A stretch of DNA of 64,000 bases from Aldersonia sp. NBC_00410 (GCF_026342035.1 NZ_JAPENM010000002.1:310001-374000), one strand, 5' to 3'; shown: positions 26,736-36,554, numbered from the stretch's first letter. Made by a program: numbers and translations. Notes: generated by a model not told the origin, from the sequence alone.

Positions 26736-28025
26736 ATGGGGACGACGGTGGAGCCCGGCGAGCAGCGCCCGGGCAGCGCAGCACGCGCCGAGTCCGGCGT
26801 GCCGGCAGACGCCGACGACCCGACGCTGCGTCCGGCCGGCACGGCCGAATCGCGCGCCCCCGGTACGGACGATCCGTTGTTCATGCGGCTGCGCGGCCAC
26901 GGTCCGCTGCAGGTGACCTGGCGGCTCGTCTGGCGGGTGGCCACGAAGTCCTGGAACGACTCGATCTTCGGCCGGTCCGCGACCGCGGCGTTCTGGCAGA
27001 CCCTGTCACTACCACCACTGCTGATCGGCCTACTCGGCAGCATCGGCTACGTCGGTGGCTGGTTCGGACCCGACACCCTCGACGTCATCGAGGCCAAAAT
27101 CATCGCGTTCAGCCGCGACGCATTCAGCGAGGGCGTGGTGGATCAGCTCATCGCACCGACCGTCGCCGACGTGCTGCAACGTGGCCGGATCGGGATCGTG
27201 TCGGTCGGTTTCGTCCTGTCACTGTGGGCCGGTTCCTCGGCGATGGCGACTTTCGTCGATTCCATCGTGCTCGCGCACGGCCAGAAGGACTGGCGAAACC
27301 CGGTCTGGCAGCGCATCTTCGCGCTGCTCCTCTACGTCATGTTCCTGGTCACCGCGGTGTTCGTGCTGCCGGTGGTGGCGCTCGGACCCACGTTGATCGC
27401 CCGGGCGATGCCGGCGGACTGGCACTCGGTCGGGTCGGTGCTGGTCGACTACTTCTACTACCCCGCCGTCGCCCTCGTAGTGATCGTCGGCCTGACGACG
27501 CTGTACAAGCTTGCGCTGCACACCTCGCTGCCCTGGCATCGACTGCTCGGCGGCTCACTGCTGGCCGCCGGATTCTTCATCGCCGCGAGCGCCGTGCTCC
27601 GCCGCTACCTCGGCTGGGTCGCGAGCACCGGCGTCAGTTACGGCGCGCTCGCGAGCACCATCGCGTTTCTGCTCTTCACGTTCTTCCTCGGCTTCGCCGT
27701 CATTCTCGGCGCCGAGTTCAACGCGGTCGTCCAGGAGTTCTGGCCCGCCCGGGCCACCCGGATCGAGCAGATGCGGGACTGGCTAACGGCACAGGCGAAC
27801 GACAGCACGACCATCGCGATGGCCACCGGGCCGCTGCGTACCGCGACCGACCGAGTCATCGACATGGTTCGCGGTGAGAATCGCACCAACACCGACGACG
27901 AGACCGACCCTGGATCGAACGGGACCGCACACCCGGACCCGAGCACCGCCCCGACGGCACGCGTAGACCCCGGCTCCGCCGGGTCGGGACCGCAGTTCGG
28001 TCACTCCTTGCGTAGGCCCTCGTAG
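26736..28025 (+). CDS. YihY/BrkB-family membrane protein (Rv2707-like)
   Basis: The 429-residue protein has a disordered N-terminus (about 45 residues) and six membrane segments from about 85 to 340 (QTLSLPPLLIGLLGSIGYVGGW, IGIVSVGFVLSLWAGSSAMATF, LLLYVMFLVTAVFVLPVVALG and others). A polar C-terminal tail is rich in Thr, Asp and Pro. The family is often called ribonuclease BN-like, but that activity is not supported; function is unknown. The last 25 bases overlap the end of the convergent DUF3039 gene. Confidence 0.9.
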   Translation: MGTTVEPGEQRPGSAARAESGVPADADDPTLRPAGTAESRAPGTDDPLFMRLRGHGPLQVTWRLVWRVATKSWNDSIFGRSATAAFWQTLSLPPLLIGLLGSIGYVGGWFGPDTLDVIEAKIIAFSRDAFSEGVVDQLIAPTVADVLQRGRIGIVSVGFVLSLWAGSSAMATFVDSIVLAHGQKDWRNPVWQRIFALLLYVMFLVTAVFVLPVVALGPTLIARAMPADWHSVGSVLVDYFYYPAVALVVIVGLTTLYKLALHTSLPWHRLLGGSLLAAGFFIAASAVLRRYLGWVASTGVSYGALASTIAFLLFTFFLGFAVILGAEFNAVVQEFWPARATRIEQMRDWLTAQANDSTTIAMATGPLRTATDRVIDMVRGENRTNTDDETDPGSNGTAHPDPSTAPTARVDPGSAGSGPQFGHSLRRPS

Positions 28026-28234
28026 ACCTTCTTGCACTCCGGGCAGACCGGCGATCCGGGCTTGGCCGAGCGCGTCACCGGGAAGACTTCGCCGCACAAC
28101 GCAACGACATGGGTGCCCATTACCGCGCTCTCGGCGATCCTGTTCTTCTTCACGTAGTGGAAGAACTTCGGAGTGTCGTCGTCGGTCGACTCGTCGGTCG
28201 TGACATCGGGCAGGACCTTGGTTTCGGTGCTCAC
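28001..28234 (-). CDS. DUF3039 protein
   Basis: The 77-residue protein VSTETKVLPDVTTDES carries FFHYVKKNRIAESAVMGTHVVALCGEVFPVTRSAKPGSPVCPECKKVYEGL, the DUF3039 signature. It includes a probable zinc site: one Cys in ALCGE, then CPEC. Function is unknown; the family is conserved in actinobacteria near sigB. The GTG start at 28232-28234 fits family length; the frame remains open far upstream. Its 3' end overlaps the 3' end of the yihY gene. Confidence 0.87.
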   Translation of the reverse strand: MSTETKVLPDVTTDESTDDDTPKFFHYVKKNRIAESAVMGTHVVALCGEVFPVTRSAKPGSPVCPECKKVYEGLRKE

Positions 28235-28304
28235 ATATCCATGATGCCGCAGCCGGGTCCCACCGGTCACCCGGGATTCGCAATCGTGCGCGCGCAGTGA
28301 CAGA

Positions 28305-28700
28305 GTGGATGACATGCCACGCGGGGGCGACGCCAGCGACGGGATGGGCCACATCTCGCGCTTCGGCGAACCTGCGGAGGCGGGAAGTTCACGCAACCCC
28401 GCGCTGATCACCGGCGCCGCGCCGTCGTTCGAGGAACAGCACCGCGCCCGGGTCCGCAAATACACGATCATCATGGCCTTCCGGATCCCCGCGCTGATTC
28501 TCGCAGCGGTCGCCTACAGCATGTTCGAAAGCGCTCTCGTCGCCGTGTTGATCATCGCCGTGTCGGTTCCGCTGCCCTGGATCGCGGTGTTGATCGCCAA
28601 CGACCGGCCGCCCCGCAGCAAGGACGAGCCGAGCCGGTACGGCTATCGCTCGCCTCCCCCACCCGCAATCGGCGGGGTGCATCACACCATCGACGGCTGA
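28305..28700 (+). CDS. DUF3099 membrane protein (Rv2709-like)
   Basis: The 131-residue protein has ITGAAPSFEEQHRARVRKYTIIMAFRIPALILAAVAY, then two membrane segments in tandem (about 55-100) and a polar tail SKDEPSRYGYRSPPPP. This matches Rv2709, a DUF3099 protein of unknown role. The GTG at 28305 opens the frame; ATG 28314 is an equally good start. Confidence 0.87.
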   Translation: MDDMPRGGDASDGMGHISRFGEPAEAGSSRNPALITGAAPSFEEQHRARVRKYTIIMAFRIPALILAAVAYSMFESALVAVLIIAVSVPLPWIAVLIANDRPPRSKDEPSRYGYRSPPPPAIGGVHHTIDG

Positions 28701-29977
28701 GCGGACGCGGGCTCGCTCCGTCGCCGAATCGCGGCGGACATGAGGGCCGCGATCGCGCACAACCCGCCGGCGACGTACCAGGCCAGGTCGTAGCTACCCT
28801 GCAGGTCCCGAATTACGCCCGCCCCGGCGGCGGCCAGCGCCGCGCCGATCTGATGGCTCGCGAAAACCCAGCCGAACACGATCGGCGCATCGGTGCCGAA
28901 CCACTCGCGGCACAACGCGACTGTCGGCGGGACGGTGGCGATCCAATCGAGGCCGTAGAAGACGATGAACACGAGCATGCTCGGCTCGGCATTCGGCGCG
29001 AACAGAGCCGGCAGCACCATCAGCGACAACCCGCGCAGCGTGTAGTAGGCCACCAGCAGCAGGCGCGCGTCGACCCGGTCGGTCAGCCAGCCGGAGAAGA
29101 TGGTGCCTGCCACATCGAAGATCCCGACCACGGCGAGCAGGGATGCCGCGGTGGTGGCAGGCATGCCGTGATCGTGCGCCGCGGTCACGAAGTGCGTGCC
29201 GACCAAGCCATTCGTCGATGCACCGCAGATCGCGAATCCGCCGGCAAGCAGCCAAAAGGTCGGCGTCGCGACGGCGGTGCGCAGCACCCGCAGGGCGCGG
29301 AAGGCACCGGGCGCCGGTGCGACGCGCACCCCCTCCATACTGTCCGGTGCCGCACCGTAGGCGCGCAATCCCACATCGCTGGGGTAGTCCCGGATGAAGA
29401 ACACGACCAGGGGCACGACCGCGAGCGCGGTCGCAGCGACGACGAGCGCGGGCACTCGCCACCCGTGCGCGCTCGCCAACGCCGCGACCAGCGGCAGAAA
29501 GATCAGCTGTCCGGTCGCGCCCGCGGCGGTGAGCACGCCGGTCACCAACCCGCGGCGCGCGACGAACCAGCGTCCGGTGATGGTGGCGACGAACGGCATC
29601 GCGATCGATCCGACCCCGAGTCCGACGAGCAGGCCCCAGCAGAGCACCAACTGCCAGGCCTCGGTCATGAACACCGTGAGCCCGCTGCCCGCGGCGACGA
29701 ACAGCAGCGCGATCGAGACGACCCGGCGGATCCCGAATCGGTCCATCATCGCGGCGGCGAACGGCGCCATCAGGCCGTAGAGCAGCATGTTGATCGACAC
29801 TGCGGCGCCGATCGTCGCGTGTGACCAGCCGAACTCGTCGTGCAGCGGGTCGAGCAGCACGCTCGGCACCGAGCGAAACGCCGCTGCGCCGAGCAGCGCG
29901 ACGAACGCCGCCCCGGCCACCGGCCAGGCGCGATGCAAGCGCGGACGGGTGGGTGCGGGCTCCAGCACATCGGTCAC
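28682..29977 (-). CDS. MFS transporter, oxalate/formate-antiporter-like
   Basis: The 431-residue protein has about 12 membrane segments. Typical pieces are SVPSVLLDPLHDEFGWSHATIGAAVSINMLLYGLMAPFAAAMMDRFGIRRV (with the MFS loop 2-3 motif) and FSGWLTDRVDARLLL. Substrate is unknown. The GTG start at 29975-29977 gives VTDVLEPAPTRP. The divergent neighbour is a GATase1-AraC regulator, 64 bases away, which probably controls it. The 3' end overlaps the convergent DUF3099 gene by 19 bases. Confidence 0.88.
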   Translation of the reverse strand: MTDVLEPAPTRPRLHRAWPVAGAAFVALLGAAAFRSVPSVLLDPLHDEFGWSHATIGAAVSINMLLYGLMAPFAAAMMDRFGIRRVVSIALLFVAAGSGLTVFMTEAWQLVLCWGLLVGLGVGSIAMPFVATITGRWFVARRGLVTGVLTAAGATGQLIFLPLVAALASAHGWRVPALVVAATALAVVPLVVFFIRDYPSDVGLRAYGAAPDSMEGVRVAPAPGAFRALRVLRTAVATPTFWLLAGGFAICGASTNGLVGTHFVTAAHDHGMPATTAASLLAVVGIFDVAGTIFSGWLTDRVDARLLLVAYYTLRGLSLMVLPALFAPNAEPSMLVFIVFYGLDWIATVPPTVALCREWFGTDAPIVFGWVFASHQIGAALAAAGAGVIRDLQGSYDLAWYVAGGLCAIAALMSAAIRRRSEPASAQPSMV

Positions 29978-30041
29978 CGCACCATCGTCGCGATAATTTC
30001 CCGCGGCAACGAGTGGCCTGAATGCCAATATGTGTAAAGAT

Positions 30042-31022
30042 ATGGCCATGGCTGCTACTGGGCGGCACTCGGTGGCGGTGCTCGCACTCGATCCGGTGAT
30101 CGGCTACGACATGGCGATCCCGCCTGCGGTATTCGGCTACGCGACCGACGCGGACGGCAATCCGCTCTACGACGTCGCCGTGTGTGGTGTCGACACCGCG
30201 CCGGTGCCGACCTCGGCCGGCTATGCCGTGGTGCCGGCATACGGCCCCGAACTGCTCGAATCCGCCGATACGGTCATCGTGCCCGGCACCCGGCTGCGCG
30301 GCCCACGCACCGACGCCACCCTCCCCATCCAGGTGGCCGCCGCCCTGGCGCGCGTCCGCCCCGGAACTCGGCTGATGTCGATCTGCACGGGCGCGTTCGT
30401 CTTCGCGGCGGCGGGCCTGCTCGACAACAGACCGGCGACCACGCACTGGGCCTATGCCGAGCACTTCCGCACGCTCTATCCGCAGGTCGACCTCGACGAG
30501 AACGCGTTGTTCGTCGACGACGGCGACATCCTCACCTCGGCCGGGCTTTCGGCGGGTATGGACCTGTGTCTGCACGTCGTCCGCCTCGACCACGGCAGCG
30601 CGGTGGCGAACCGGGTGGCCAGGCATCTGGTTGTGCCGCCCTGGCGCGACGGCGGGCAGTCCCAGTTCATCGAGCACGGGGTGCCCCCGACGGGTGTGGC
30701 GAGCACCGCGTCCACCCGGGACTGGGCGCTCGGACATCTCGACGAGCCGCTGGACCTCGCCACACTTGCGGCGCACGCACGGATGAGCGTGCGCACGTTC
30801 AGCCGCCGCTTCAAGGCGGAGACCGGTCTGTCGCCGGGCACGTGGTTGCAGCAGCAGCGCCTGCGGCACGCCAGACATCTGCTCGAAACCACCGATCTAC
30901 CGGTCGATCGAGTCGCCGTCGGCGCAGGTCTCGGCAGTGCGGCAGCGCTTCGCCACCATATGCGCAGCGAGGTCGGCGTATCGCCGCTGCGCTACCGCCA
31001 GACGTTCCGCTCGGGAGTCTGA
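30042..31022 (+). CDS. GATase1-like/AraC-family transcriptional regulator (FtrA/GlxA type)
   Basis: The 326-residue protein has an N-terminal DJ-1/PfpI-like domain (about 10-195: VAVLALDPVIGYDMAIPPAVFG, VIVPGTRLRGPRTDATLP, SICTGAFVFAAAGLLDNRPATTHWAYAEHF) and a C-terminal AraC double helix-turn-helix (about 225-320: LATLAAHARMSVRTFSRRFKAETGLSPGTWLQQQRLRHARHLLE). This is the FtrA/AdpA-type architecture. ATGs at 30030, 30042 and 30048 compete; I chose 30042. It is divergent from the MFS transporter, suggesting regulation of that gene. Confidence 0.9.
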   Translation: MAMAATGRHSVAVLALDPVIGYDMAIPPAVFGYATDADGNPLYDVAVCGVDTAPVPTSAGYAVVPAYGPELLESADTVIVPGTRLRGPRTDATLPIQVAAALARVRPGTRLMSICTGAFVFAAAGLLDNRPATTHWAYAEHFRTLYPQVDLDENALFVDDGDILTSAGLSAGMDLCLHVVRLDHGSAVANRVARHLVVPPWRDGGQSQFIEHGVPPTGVASTASTRDWALGHLDEPLDLATLAAHARMSVRTFSRRFKAETGLSPGTWLQQQRLRHARHLLETTDLPVDRVAVGAGLGSAAALRHHMRSEVGVSPLRYRQTFRSGV

Positions 31023-31038
31023 CGACTGCCGGGTGCGG

Positions 31039-31050
31039 CACAATCCGAGG
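31039..31050 (+). promoter_or_regulatory. -10 hexamer of a putative leaderless methyltransferase transcript
   Basis: CACAAT (31039-31044) is followed by six bases and the GTG at 31051. The same hexamer and spacing occur before the Rv2695-like gene at 14660. Confidence 0.5.
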
Positions 31051-32541
31051 GTGTCCGCACTCGTCGATATCGCCGCCGACCTCCGCTCCAGCTTGCTCCG
31101 TGCGGGCTATCACCCCGACGCGCTGCTCGAGGTGCTCGGAGCCGACGCGCACGACGCGCTCGGCCGATCGGAACCGGTGCCCGCGCGGCGCGCCGCCCGC
31201 GACGCCGGCGAGATCGGGACGCTGATCAGGTTGTTCCTGCTCGGCGACGAGCTGCCGCAGGCACAGGTAGCGGCAGCGCTGCGCCCGCTCGATATCGAGC
31301 GAGCGGCGGCGGCGGGCCTGCTCGAGCGCGGCGGTGACGGGCTCCGGGCGGGACTGGATCTGCGGCCGATCGACACCGGCGCGGGCACCCGCTGGATCCT
31401 GTCCGATCTCGACGACAACGTCCGGCGGCGCGACCTCCCTGCCGACCACGTGCTCGGTGTCGGACATGCGTCGCTGTCGCTGCTGCGTGCCACGCCGACC
31501 ACACCGGCCGGAACCGTCCTCGATCTGGGCACCGGCTGCGGGATTCAGGCCGTGCACGCCGCTTCGTACGCGCAGCGGGTCACCGCGACCGACGTGAACC
31601 CGCGCGCGATCATGCTGGCCGAGGCGACGGCGGCGCTGAACGAACTCGACGTCGAACTGCTGACCGGTTCGTGGTTCGACCCGGTCGCCGGCCGGCGGTT
31701 CGACCGGATCGTCGCCAACCCGCCGTTCGTGGTCGGCACCGGCGCAGTCACGCACACCTACCGCGACTCCGGGCTATCGCTCGACGGCGCGAGCCGGTTG
31801 GTGATCGAGCAGGTGCCGAATCTGCTCGCGTCGGGCGGATCTGCCGCACTGCTGGCCTCGTGGGCGCACGTCCACGGCGAGGACTGGCGGTCCCGGGTAT
31901 CGAGTTGGCTGCCAGACCACGGCATCGAGGCCTGGATCCTGCAGCGCGATGTGGCCGATCCGGCGCTCTATGTCGGCACCTGGCAGCGCGACGCGGGTCT
32001 CGATCCGCGCGACGAATCCGCTCAGCTCCAGGCGCAGGAGTGGCTGGACACCTTCGCCGCGGCCGAGGTCACCGGGGTCGGGTTCGGTTTCGTGTATCTG
32101 CGCAGCATCGACGGACCCACCGAGGTGCTCGCCGAGGATCTGCGGCACGAATTCGGCGATCCGCTCGGGCCGGAGGCAGCCCGCCATTTCGAGCGGACGC
32201 AGTGGCTGCGCGATGCGGATCTGCCCCGCTCGCGTTTCGACGTTGCCCCGACCGCTGCGCTGGAGCGGGTGTATCGCGCCGGTTCCCGAGGGTGGGAGCA
32301 GGTGGCGACCCGGATCCACCGCAGCGATGGCCCGCGCTGGCAGCACGAGATCGATGACGAGACCGCGGCCGTGCTCGCGGGAATGCGGGGCGACGGGCTG
32401 GCGTTGGAAGAACTGGTCGCAATGCTTGCGCTGGCATCCGGTGACGAGTCGCTCGGCGACGAGGAGACCGAGGCAATGGTGTCGGCCGCCGCGGACTCGG
32501 TACGGGCTCTGGTGCTGCACGGACTCATCACACCCGCCTGA
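31051..32541 (+). CDS. Class I SAM-dependent methyltransferase, NPPF type
   Basis: The 496-residue protein has an N-terminal non-catalytic region (about 1-125), then a Rossmann methyltransferase (VLDLGTGCGIQAVHAASYAQRVTATDVNPRAIMLAEATAALN; IVANPPFVVG as motif IV). The NPPF motif is that of enzymes methylating the amide or amino nitrogen of Gln, Asn or adenine, such as PrmC and RsmC. A roughly 200-residue C-terminal extension follows. The target is unknown. The GTG at 31051 has CACAAT six bases upstream. It lies between the GATase1-AraC gene and sigB. Confidence 0.87.
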   Translation: MSALVDIAADLRSSLLRAGYHPDALLEVLGADAHDALGRSEPVPARRAARDAGEIGTLIRLFLLGDELPQAQVAAALRPLDIERAAAAGLLERGGDGLRAGLDLRPIDTGAGTRWILSDLDDNVRRRDLPADHVLGVGHASLSLLRATPTTPAGTVLDLGTGCGIQAVHAASYAQRVTATDVNPRAIMLAEATAALNELDVELLTGSWFDPVAGRRFDRIVANPPFVVGTGAVTHTYRDSGLSLDGASRLVIEQVPNLLASGGSAALLASWAHVHGEDWRSRVSSWLPDHGIEAWILQRDVADPALYVGTWQRDAGLDPRDESAQLQAQEWLDTFAAAEVTGVGFGFVYLRSIDGPTEVLAEDLRHEFGDPLGPEAARHFERTQWLRDADLPRSRFDVAPTAALERVYRAGSRGWEQVATRIHRSDGPRWQHEIDDETAAVLAGMRGDGLALEELVAMLALASGDESLGDEETEAMVSAAADSVRALVLHGLITPA

Positions 32542-32730
32542 GGGCGGCGCTGTCCGACGGGTGCGAGCGGCGAGTTCCCCGGCGCGCAACGGCTGGGCGT
32601 TCTCAGCAACTTCTCAGGACCGGAACGGAATCCCTGCAGGTCGCGGGGGTTTGGCGGGCGCTGTCGTGGGAACTATTAGGGCGGTGACCCCGTTGTTCTG
32701 ATTGACACACCACCGATAGGGAGGCAAGTC
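32542..32730 (+). promoter_or_regulatory. sigB upstream region with candidate ECF-type promoter
   Basis: GGGAAC (32668-32673) and CGTTG (32691-32695) are separated so that 18 bases lie between GGAAC and GTT. This matches the GGAAC/GTT -35/-10 pair recognised by stress ECF factors such as SigE and SigH, which drive sigB in mycobacteria. The leader would be about 30 bases, with GGAGG at 32720-32724 as the ribosome-binding site. Confidence 0.6.
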
Positions 32731-33699
32731 ATGACAAGCCCCAGCACCTCTCGCGTGCGCCTCGCCGACGCAGATCTCGACGCACAAAGCCCCGCCGCCG
32801 ATTTGGTACGCGTGTACCTCAACGGAATCGGCCGTACCGCGCTGCTGAGTGCCGCCGAGGAGGTCGAGTTGGCCAAGCGCATCGAGGCCGGGCTCTACGC
32901 CCAGCATGTGCTGGAGACGGGCAAGCGGTTGTCGCCCGCGCGCAAGCGCGATCTTGGCGTAGTTGTTCGCGACGGTCAGGCCGCACGCGCACACCTGCTG
33001 GAGGCCAATCTGCGGCTGGTCGTCTCCCTGGCCAAGCGCTACACCGGTCGCGGAATGCCGTTGCTCGACCTGATCCAGGAAGGCAACCTCGGCCTGATCC
33101 GCGCGATGGAGAAGTTCGATTACGCGAAGGGCTTCAAATTCTCCACCTACGCCACCTGGTGGATCCGCCAGGCCATCACGCGCGGCATGGCCGACCAGAG
33201 CCGCACGATTCGGCTGCCCGTGCACCTCGTGGAGCAGGTCAACAAGTTGGCCCGGATCAAGCGTGAACTGCATCAGCAGCTCGGCCGCGAGGCAACCGAC
33301 GAGGAGCTCGCGTCGGAATCCGGTATCCCGGTGGCCAAGATCAACGATCTGCTCGACCACAGCCGCGACCCGGTGAGCCTCGACATGCCGGTCGGCAGCG
33401 ACGAGGAAGCCCCGCTCGGTGACTTCATCGAAGACTCCGAGGCCACCTCGGCGGAGAGCGCCGTGATCGCCGGTCTGCTGCACAGCGATGTACGTACCGT
33501 GCTTGCCACCCTCGACGAGCGAGAGCAGCAGGTCATCCGGTTGCGCTACGGCCTCGACGACGGTCAGCCGCGCACGCTCGATCAGATCGGCAAGCTGTTC
33601 GGCTTGTCCCGCGAACGCGTTCGGCAGATCGAGCGCGAAGTGATGACGAAGCTGCGCAAGGGAGACCGCGCAGAGCGTCTCCGCTCGTACGCGAGCTGA
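32731..33699 (+). CDS. sigB: RNA polymerase sigma factor SigB (group 2)
   Basis: The 322-residue group 2 sigma factor is very similar to sigA over regions 1.2-4 ([112 protein letters not shown]) but lacks its Lys-rich N-terminus. In mycobacteria SigB serves general stress and stationary phase. The ATG at 32731 has GGAGG seven bases upstream. A candidate ECF-type promoter precedes it. Confidence 0.97.
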   Translation: MTSPSTSRVRLADADLDAQSPAADLVRVYLNGIGRTALLSAAEEVELAKRIEAGLYAQHVLETGKRLSPARKRDLGVVVRDGQAARAHLLEANLRLVVSLAKRYTGRGMPLLDLIQEGNLGLIRAMEKFDYAKGFKFSTYATWWIRQAITRGMADQSRTIRLPVHLVEQVNKLARIKRELHQQLGREATDEELASESGIPVAKINDLLDHSRDPVSLDMPVGSDEEAPLGDFIEDSEATSAESAVIAGLLHSDVRTVLATLDEREQQVIRLRYGLDDGQPRTLDQIGKLFGLSRERVRQIEREVMTKLRKGDRAERLRSYAS

Positions 33700-33718
33700 G
33701 TCGACACACGCTTGTTCC

Positions 33719-33745
33719 GTGACCGGCTCCAGCCGGGTCGGTCAC
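33719..33745 (+). terminator. Possible terminator hairpin after sigB
   Basis: GTGACC/GGTCAC forms an outer stem (33719-33724 with 33740-33745), and CCGGCT-CC-AGCCGG (33723-33736) forms an alternative inner stem. No T tract follows. It lies between the convergent sigB and acyl-CoA ligase genes. Confidence 0.4.
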
Positions 33746-33854
33746 CGCACGCACCGGTCGGACGACCGCGCCCTCACCCCCTCAGGGCCGCGGTTCCCGG
33801 CCGGTGCGTCGCCGTATACGGCGTCGTCTCGGCGCGGTCCGGCTCGATTGCCGA

Positions 33855-36554
33855 TCAGCCCAGGCGGCGTGGCCCGACGTCGACATTGCTCGGCTCCGGC
33901 CCGATCCGAAGCCGGCCATAGAGCACCTCGATAGATTCCGCCGATACCAGCACCGGTTCGAGGGTCAGTTCGCGGATCGCCGGCAGGTCGTCACATATCG
34001 CCGAAACCCGTTGCGCGAGTTGGGCGACGGCCGCCTTGTCGACGGGAAGCGCGGTCCGGTAACCGGAGAGCAGCGGCGCCGCTCGCGGCGCATCGACGAG
34101 TTCCATCGCACCGTCCTCGGTCAGCGGCAACGCCCGGTAGGCGCGGTCACCGATCAGGTCCATGATCATGCCGGAGAGGCCGAACTGGATGACCGAACCG
34201 AACGACGGATCGTCCTGCACGCGCAACACGACGCCGAGACCCTTCCTGGCCATCCGCTGGACGTGCACCAGCGACTGGCCGGAGATGGCGGACAGGTCGT
34301 GATAGGCCAGCCGCACCGAGTCGGGGTTGGCCAGATCGAGCCGGACGCCGTCGAGATCGGCACGCTGGCGCCACATCTCCCCCGTCGCCTTCACTGCGAC
34401 CGGATAGCCGAGTTCGTCCGCGGCGGCCGCCGCCTCGTCGGACCCGGTGACCTCGCGAAAATCGATCACGTCGATACCGAAGCACGCGAACAGCTGCACC
34501 GCTTCCAGGTCGTTGAGCCAGCGGCCCTCCGGTCGCTGCGCGAGCCACTCGTCGACGAGTGCCCGCGCGCGCTCGGTATTCATTCCGTCCGGCCGCGCCA
34601 CGGCGGAGGCCGGCTTGGTCCGCCAGGCCGCGTAGCGGCGCACCTGGGCCAGCGCGTGCACCGCCCGCTGCGGATCAGAATACGACGGGATCGACCCGCG
34701 GACTGCGTGCCCACGGTCGTCGCGCACCGCCAGCAGACGTGGAATCCCTTCTTCCGCAGTGAAACTCGATAGCACTGGCTTGCCGGGGAACTCGTCGACA
34801 ACGGAACGCAACGCCTCAGCGAAGGGCTGCGCGCCGACGGGAACTGCCGGCGAAAAGATCACCACCACCGAATCCACCTCGCCGTCGGTAAGCAGCGTCC
34901 GCAGCGCCTCTCGATAGTCGTCCGGCTTCGCGGCGGGGCCCAGGTTGACCGTCGGACCGACGTCGAAACCATCCGCGCGCGCCTTGTCGCGCGTCAGGCG
35001 GATGAGCGCCGCGGTGTTGCCGACGATCGCGAGCCGCGAACCGCCCGGCAGCGGCTGATAGCCCAGCAGCACCGCACAGTCGAACAGTTCGTTGACGGAC
35101 TCGACCTCGATGATCCCGGTCTGCGCGAACAGATCCCGCACGACCACCGAGTCCGCCTCGTCCGACCCGACCGGCCCGGTCCGGCCGGTGCCGACCACGA
35201 CGATCGGCTTGGCGCGAGCCACTCGCCGGGCGATTCGGGAGAACTTGCGCGGATTGCCGAACGTCTCTAGGTACAGCAGGACGACCTCGGTGTCGGCGTC
35301 GGTGTCCCAGTACTGCAGCAGGTCGTTACCCGAGACGTCGGCGCGATTGCCGGCCGACACGAACGTGGACAGGCCCACCCCACGGCTGGCCGCCTCGCGC
35401 AGGATCGCCCCACCGAGGGGCCCGGATTGACAGAAGAATCCCACCCGGCCGCGTTCGGGCAGCACCGGCGCCAGGGTGGCATTCAGCGCCACCGCCGGGT
35501 CGGTGTTGGCGATGCCGAGCGCATTCGGTCCGACGACGCGCATACCGTGTCGACGGGCGTCCTGCACGAGTCGCTGCTCCGCCGCCCGGCCCTCGGGCGT
35601 GCCCTCCTCGGCGAAACCCGCGGTGAGCACGACGAGGCCCTTGACCCCCTTGACGAGGCAGTCGTCGAACACCTCGGTCATCGCCTCGGCAGGCACCGCG
35701 ACCACCGCGAGGTCGACGTCGTCGGGGATGTCGCGGACCGTGGCATAGGAGCGCACGCCGTGCACCGAGCGGTGCGCGGAGTTCACCGGGTAAACCGGAC
35801 CGGAAAACTCGGCGGCCAGCAGGTTCGCCAGCGCGGCGGTGCCGACCTTGCCCGATGTGACCGAAGCCCCGATCACGGCAACCGAACGGGGCGAGAGCAG
35901 GTTGCGGACGCTGCGCGCCTCGCTCGCCCGCTCCCGCGCGTCGCGCACCGACAGCAGCGCATCGGTGGGATCGATTGCGAAGGCGAGGTGCATCACCGAG
36001 CCGTCCAGGCTGCGCTGCAACTGGTATCCCGCTTCGCGGAACACCATCAGCATCCCGCGGTTCTCTGCGAGTACCTCGGCGACGAAGGTTTCGATGCCGT
36101 TCTCGGCCGCGGCGCCGGCGAGATGCTCGAGCAGGATCGATCCGAGACCGCGGCTTTGGTGTGCATCGGCGATCACGAACGCGACCTCGGCCGAGCGCGA
36201 CCCGGCATCGTCGAGCAGGCGCTCGTAGCGGCCGATGCCGATGATCTCGTCGCCGAGCACTGCCACGAACGCGACCCGATTGCGATAGTCGATGTTGACG
36301 TCGTGCGCGAGTTCCTTGGCCGACAGGCGCGGGTGCGGGCCGAAGTATCGCAGGTACCTGGACCGATCCGACAAGGCTTCGTGAAACGCCACCACCAGGT
36401 CGGCGTCCTCCGGCGCGATCGGGCGCAGCGTGACCACACCGCCGTCGGAGGCGAGCACGTCGGCGATCCAGTGCCGCGGAAACTCCGGATCCGTCGAGGT
36501 CACGCGGTGCTGAGCGGAATCGAGGTTCGCGTCTCCAGTCACGGGATTCCTCAC
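33855..36554 (-). CDS. GNAT acetyltransferase fused to ADP-forming acyl-CoA synthetase
   Basis: The 899-residue protein contains a GNAT domain (about 35-195: VTLRPIAPEDADLVVAFHEALSDRSRYLRYFG, QSRGLGSILLEHL), a CoA-binding Rossmann domain (about 215-340: SVAVIGASVTSGKVGTAALANLL), a succinyl-CoA-ligase-like flavodoxin part (about 345-640: VGFFCQSGPLGGAIL) and an ATP-grasp domain (about 670-890: GYPVAVKATGEMWRQRADLDGVRLDL). The order matches the PatZ/acetate-CoA-ligase-like acetyltransferases that acetylate lysines; ligase activity is uncertain. The acuC deacetylase lies 85 bases upstream on the same strand. The GTG at 36552-36554 opens the frame (VRNPVTGD). Confidence 0.9.
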   Translation of the reverse strand: MRNPVTGDANLDSAQHRVTSTDPEFPRHWIADVLASDGGVVTLRPIAPEDADLVVAFHEALSDRSRYLRYFGPHPRLSAKELAHDVNIDYRNRVAFVAVLGDEIIGIGRYERLLDDAGSRSAEVAFVIADAHQSRGLGSILLEHLAGAAAENGIETFVAEVLAENRGMLMVFREAGYQLQRSLDGSVMHLAFAIDPTDALLSVRDARERASEARSVRNLLSPRSVAVIGASVTSGKVGTAALANLLAAEFSGPVYPVNSAHRSVHGVRSYATVRDIPDDVDLAVVAVPAEAMTEVFDDCLVKGVKGLVVLTAGFAEEGTPEGRAAEQRLVQDARRHGMRVVGPNALGIANTDPAVALNATLAPVLPERGRVGFFCQSGPLGGAILREAASRGVGLSTFVSAGNRADVSGNDLLQYWDTDADTEVVLLYLETFGNPRKFSRIARRVARAKPIVVVGTGRTGPVGSDEADSVVVRDLFAQTGIIEVESVNELFDCAVLLGYQPLPGGSRLAIVGNTAALIRLTRDKARADGFDVGPTVNLGPAAKPDDYREALRTLLTDGEVDSVVVIFSPAVPVGAQPFAEALRSVVDEFPGKPVLSSFTAEEGIPRLLAVRDDRGHAVRGSIPSYSDPQRAVHALAQVRRYAAWRTKPASAVARPDGMNTERARALVDEWLAQRPEGRWLNDLEAVQLFACFGIDVIDFREVTGSDEAAAAADELGYPVAVKATGEMWRQRADLDGVRLDLANPDSVRLAYHDLSAISGQSLVHVQRMARKGLGVVLRVQDDPSFGSVIQFGLSGMIMDLIGDRAYRALPLTEDGAMELVDAPRAAPLLSGYRTALPVDKAAVAQLAQRVSAICDDLPAIRELTLEPVLVSAESIEVLYGRLRIGPEPSNVDVGPRRLG

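Noticed and set aside
28794-30878. 694-residue minus-strand frame across the MFS gene and the GATase1-AraC gene
   Set aside because: Another frame of the same strand encodes the convincing MFS protein, and the AraC gene is clearly plus-strand.
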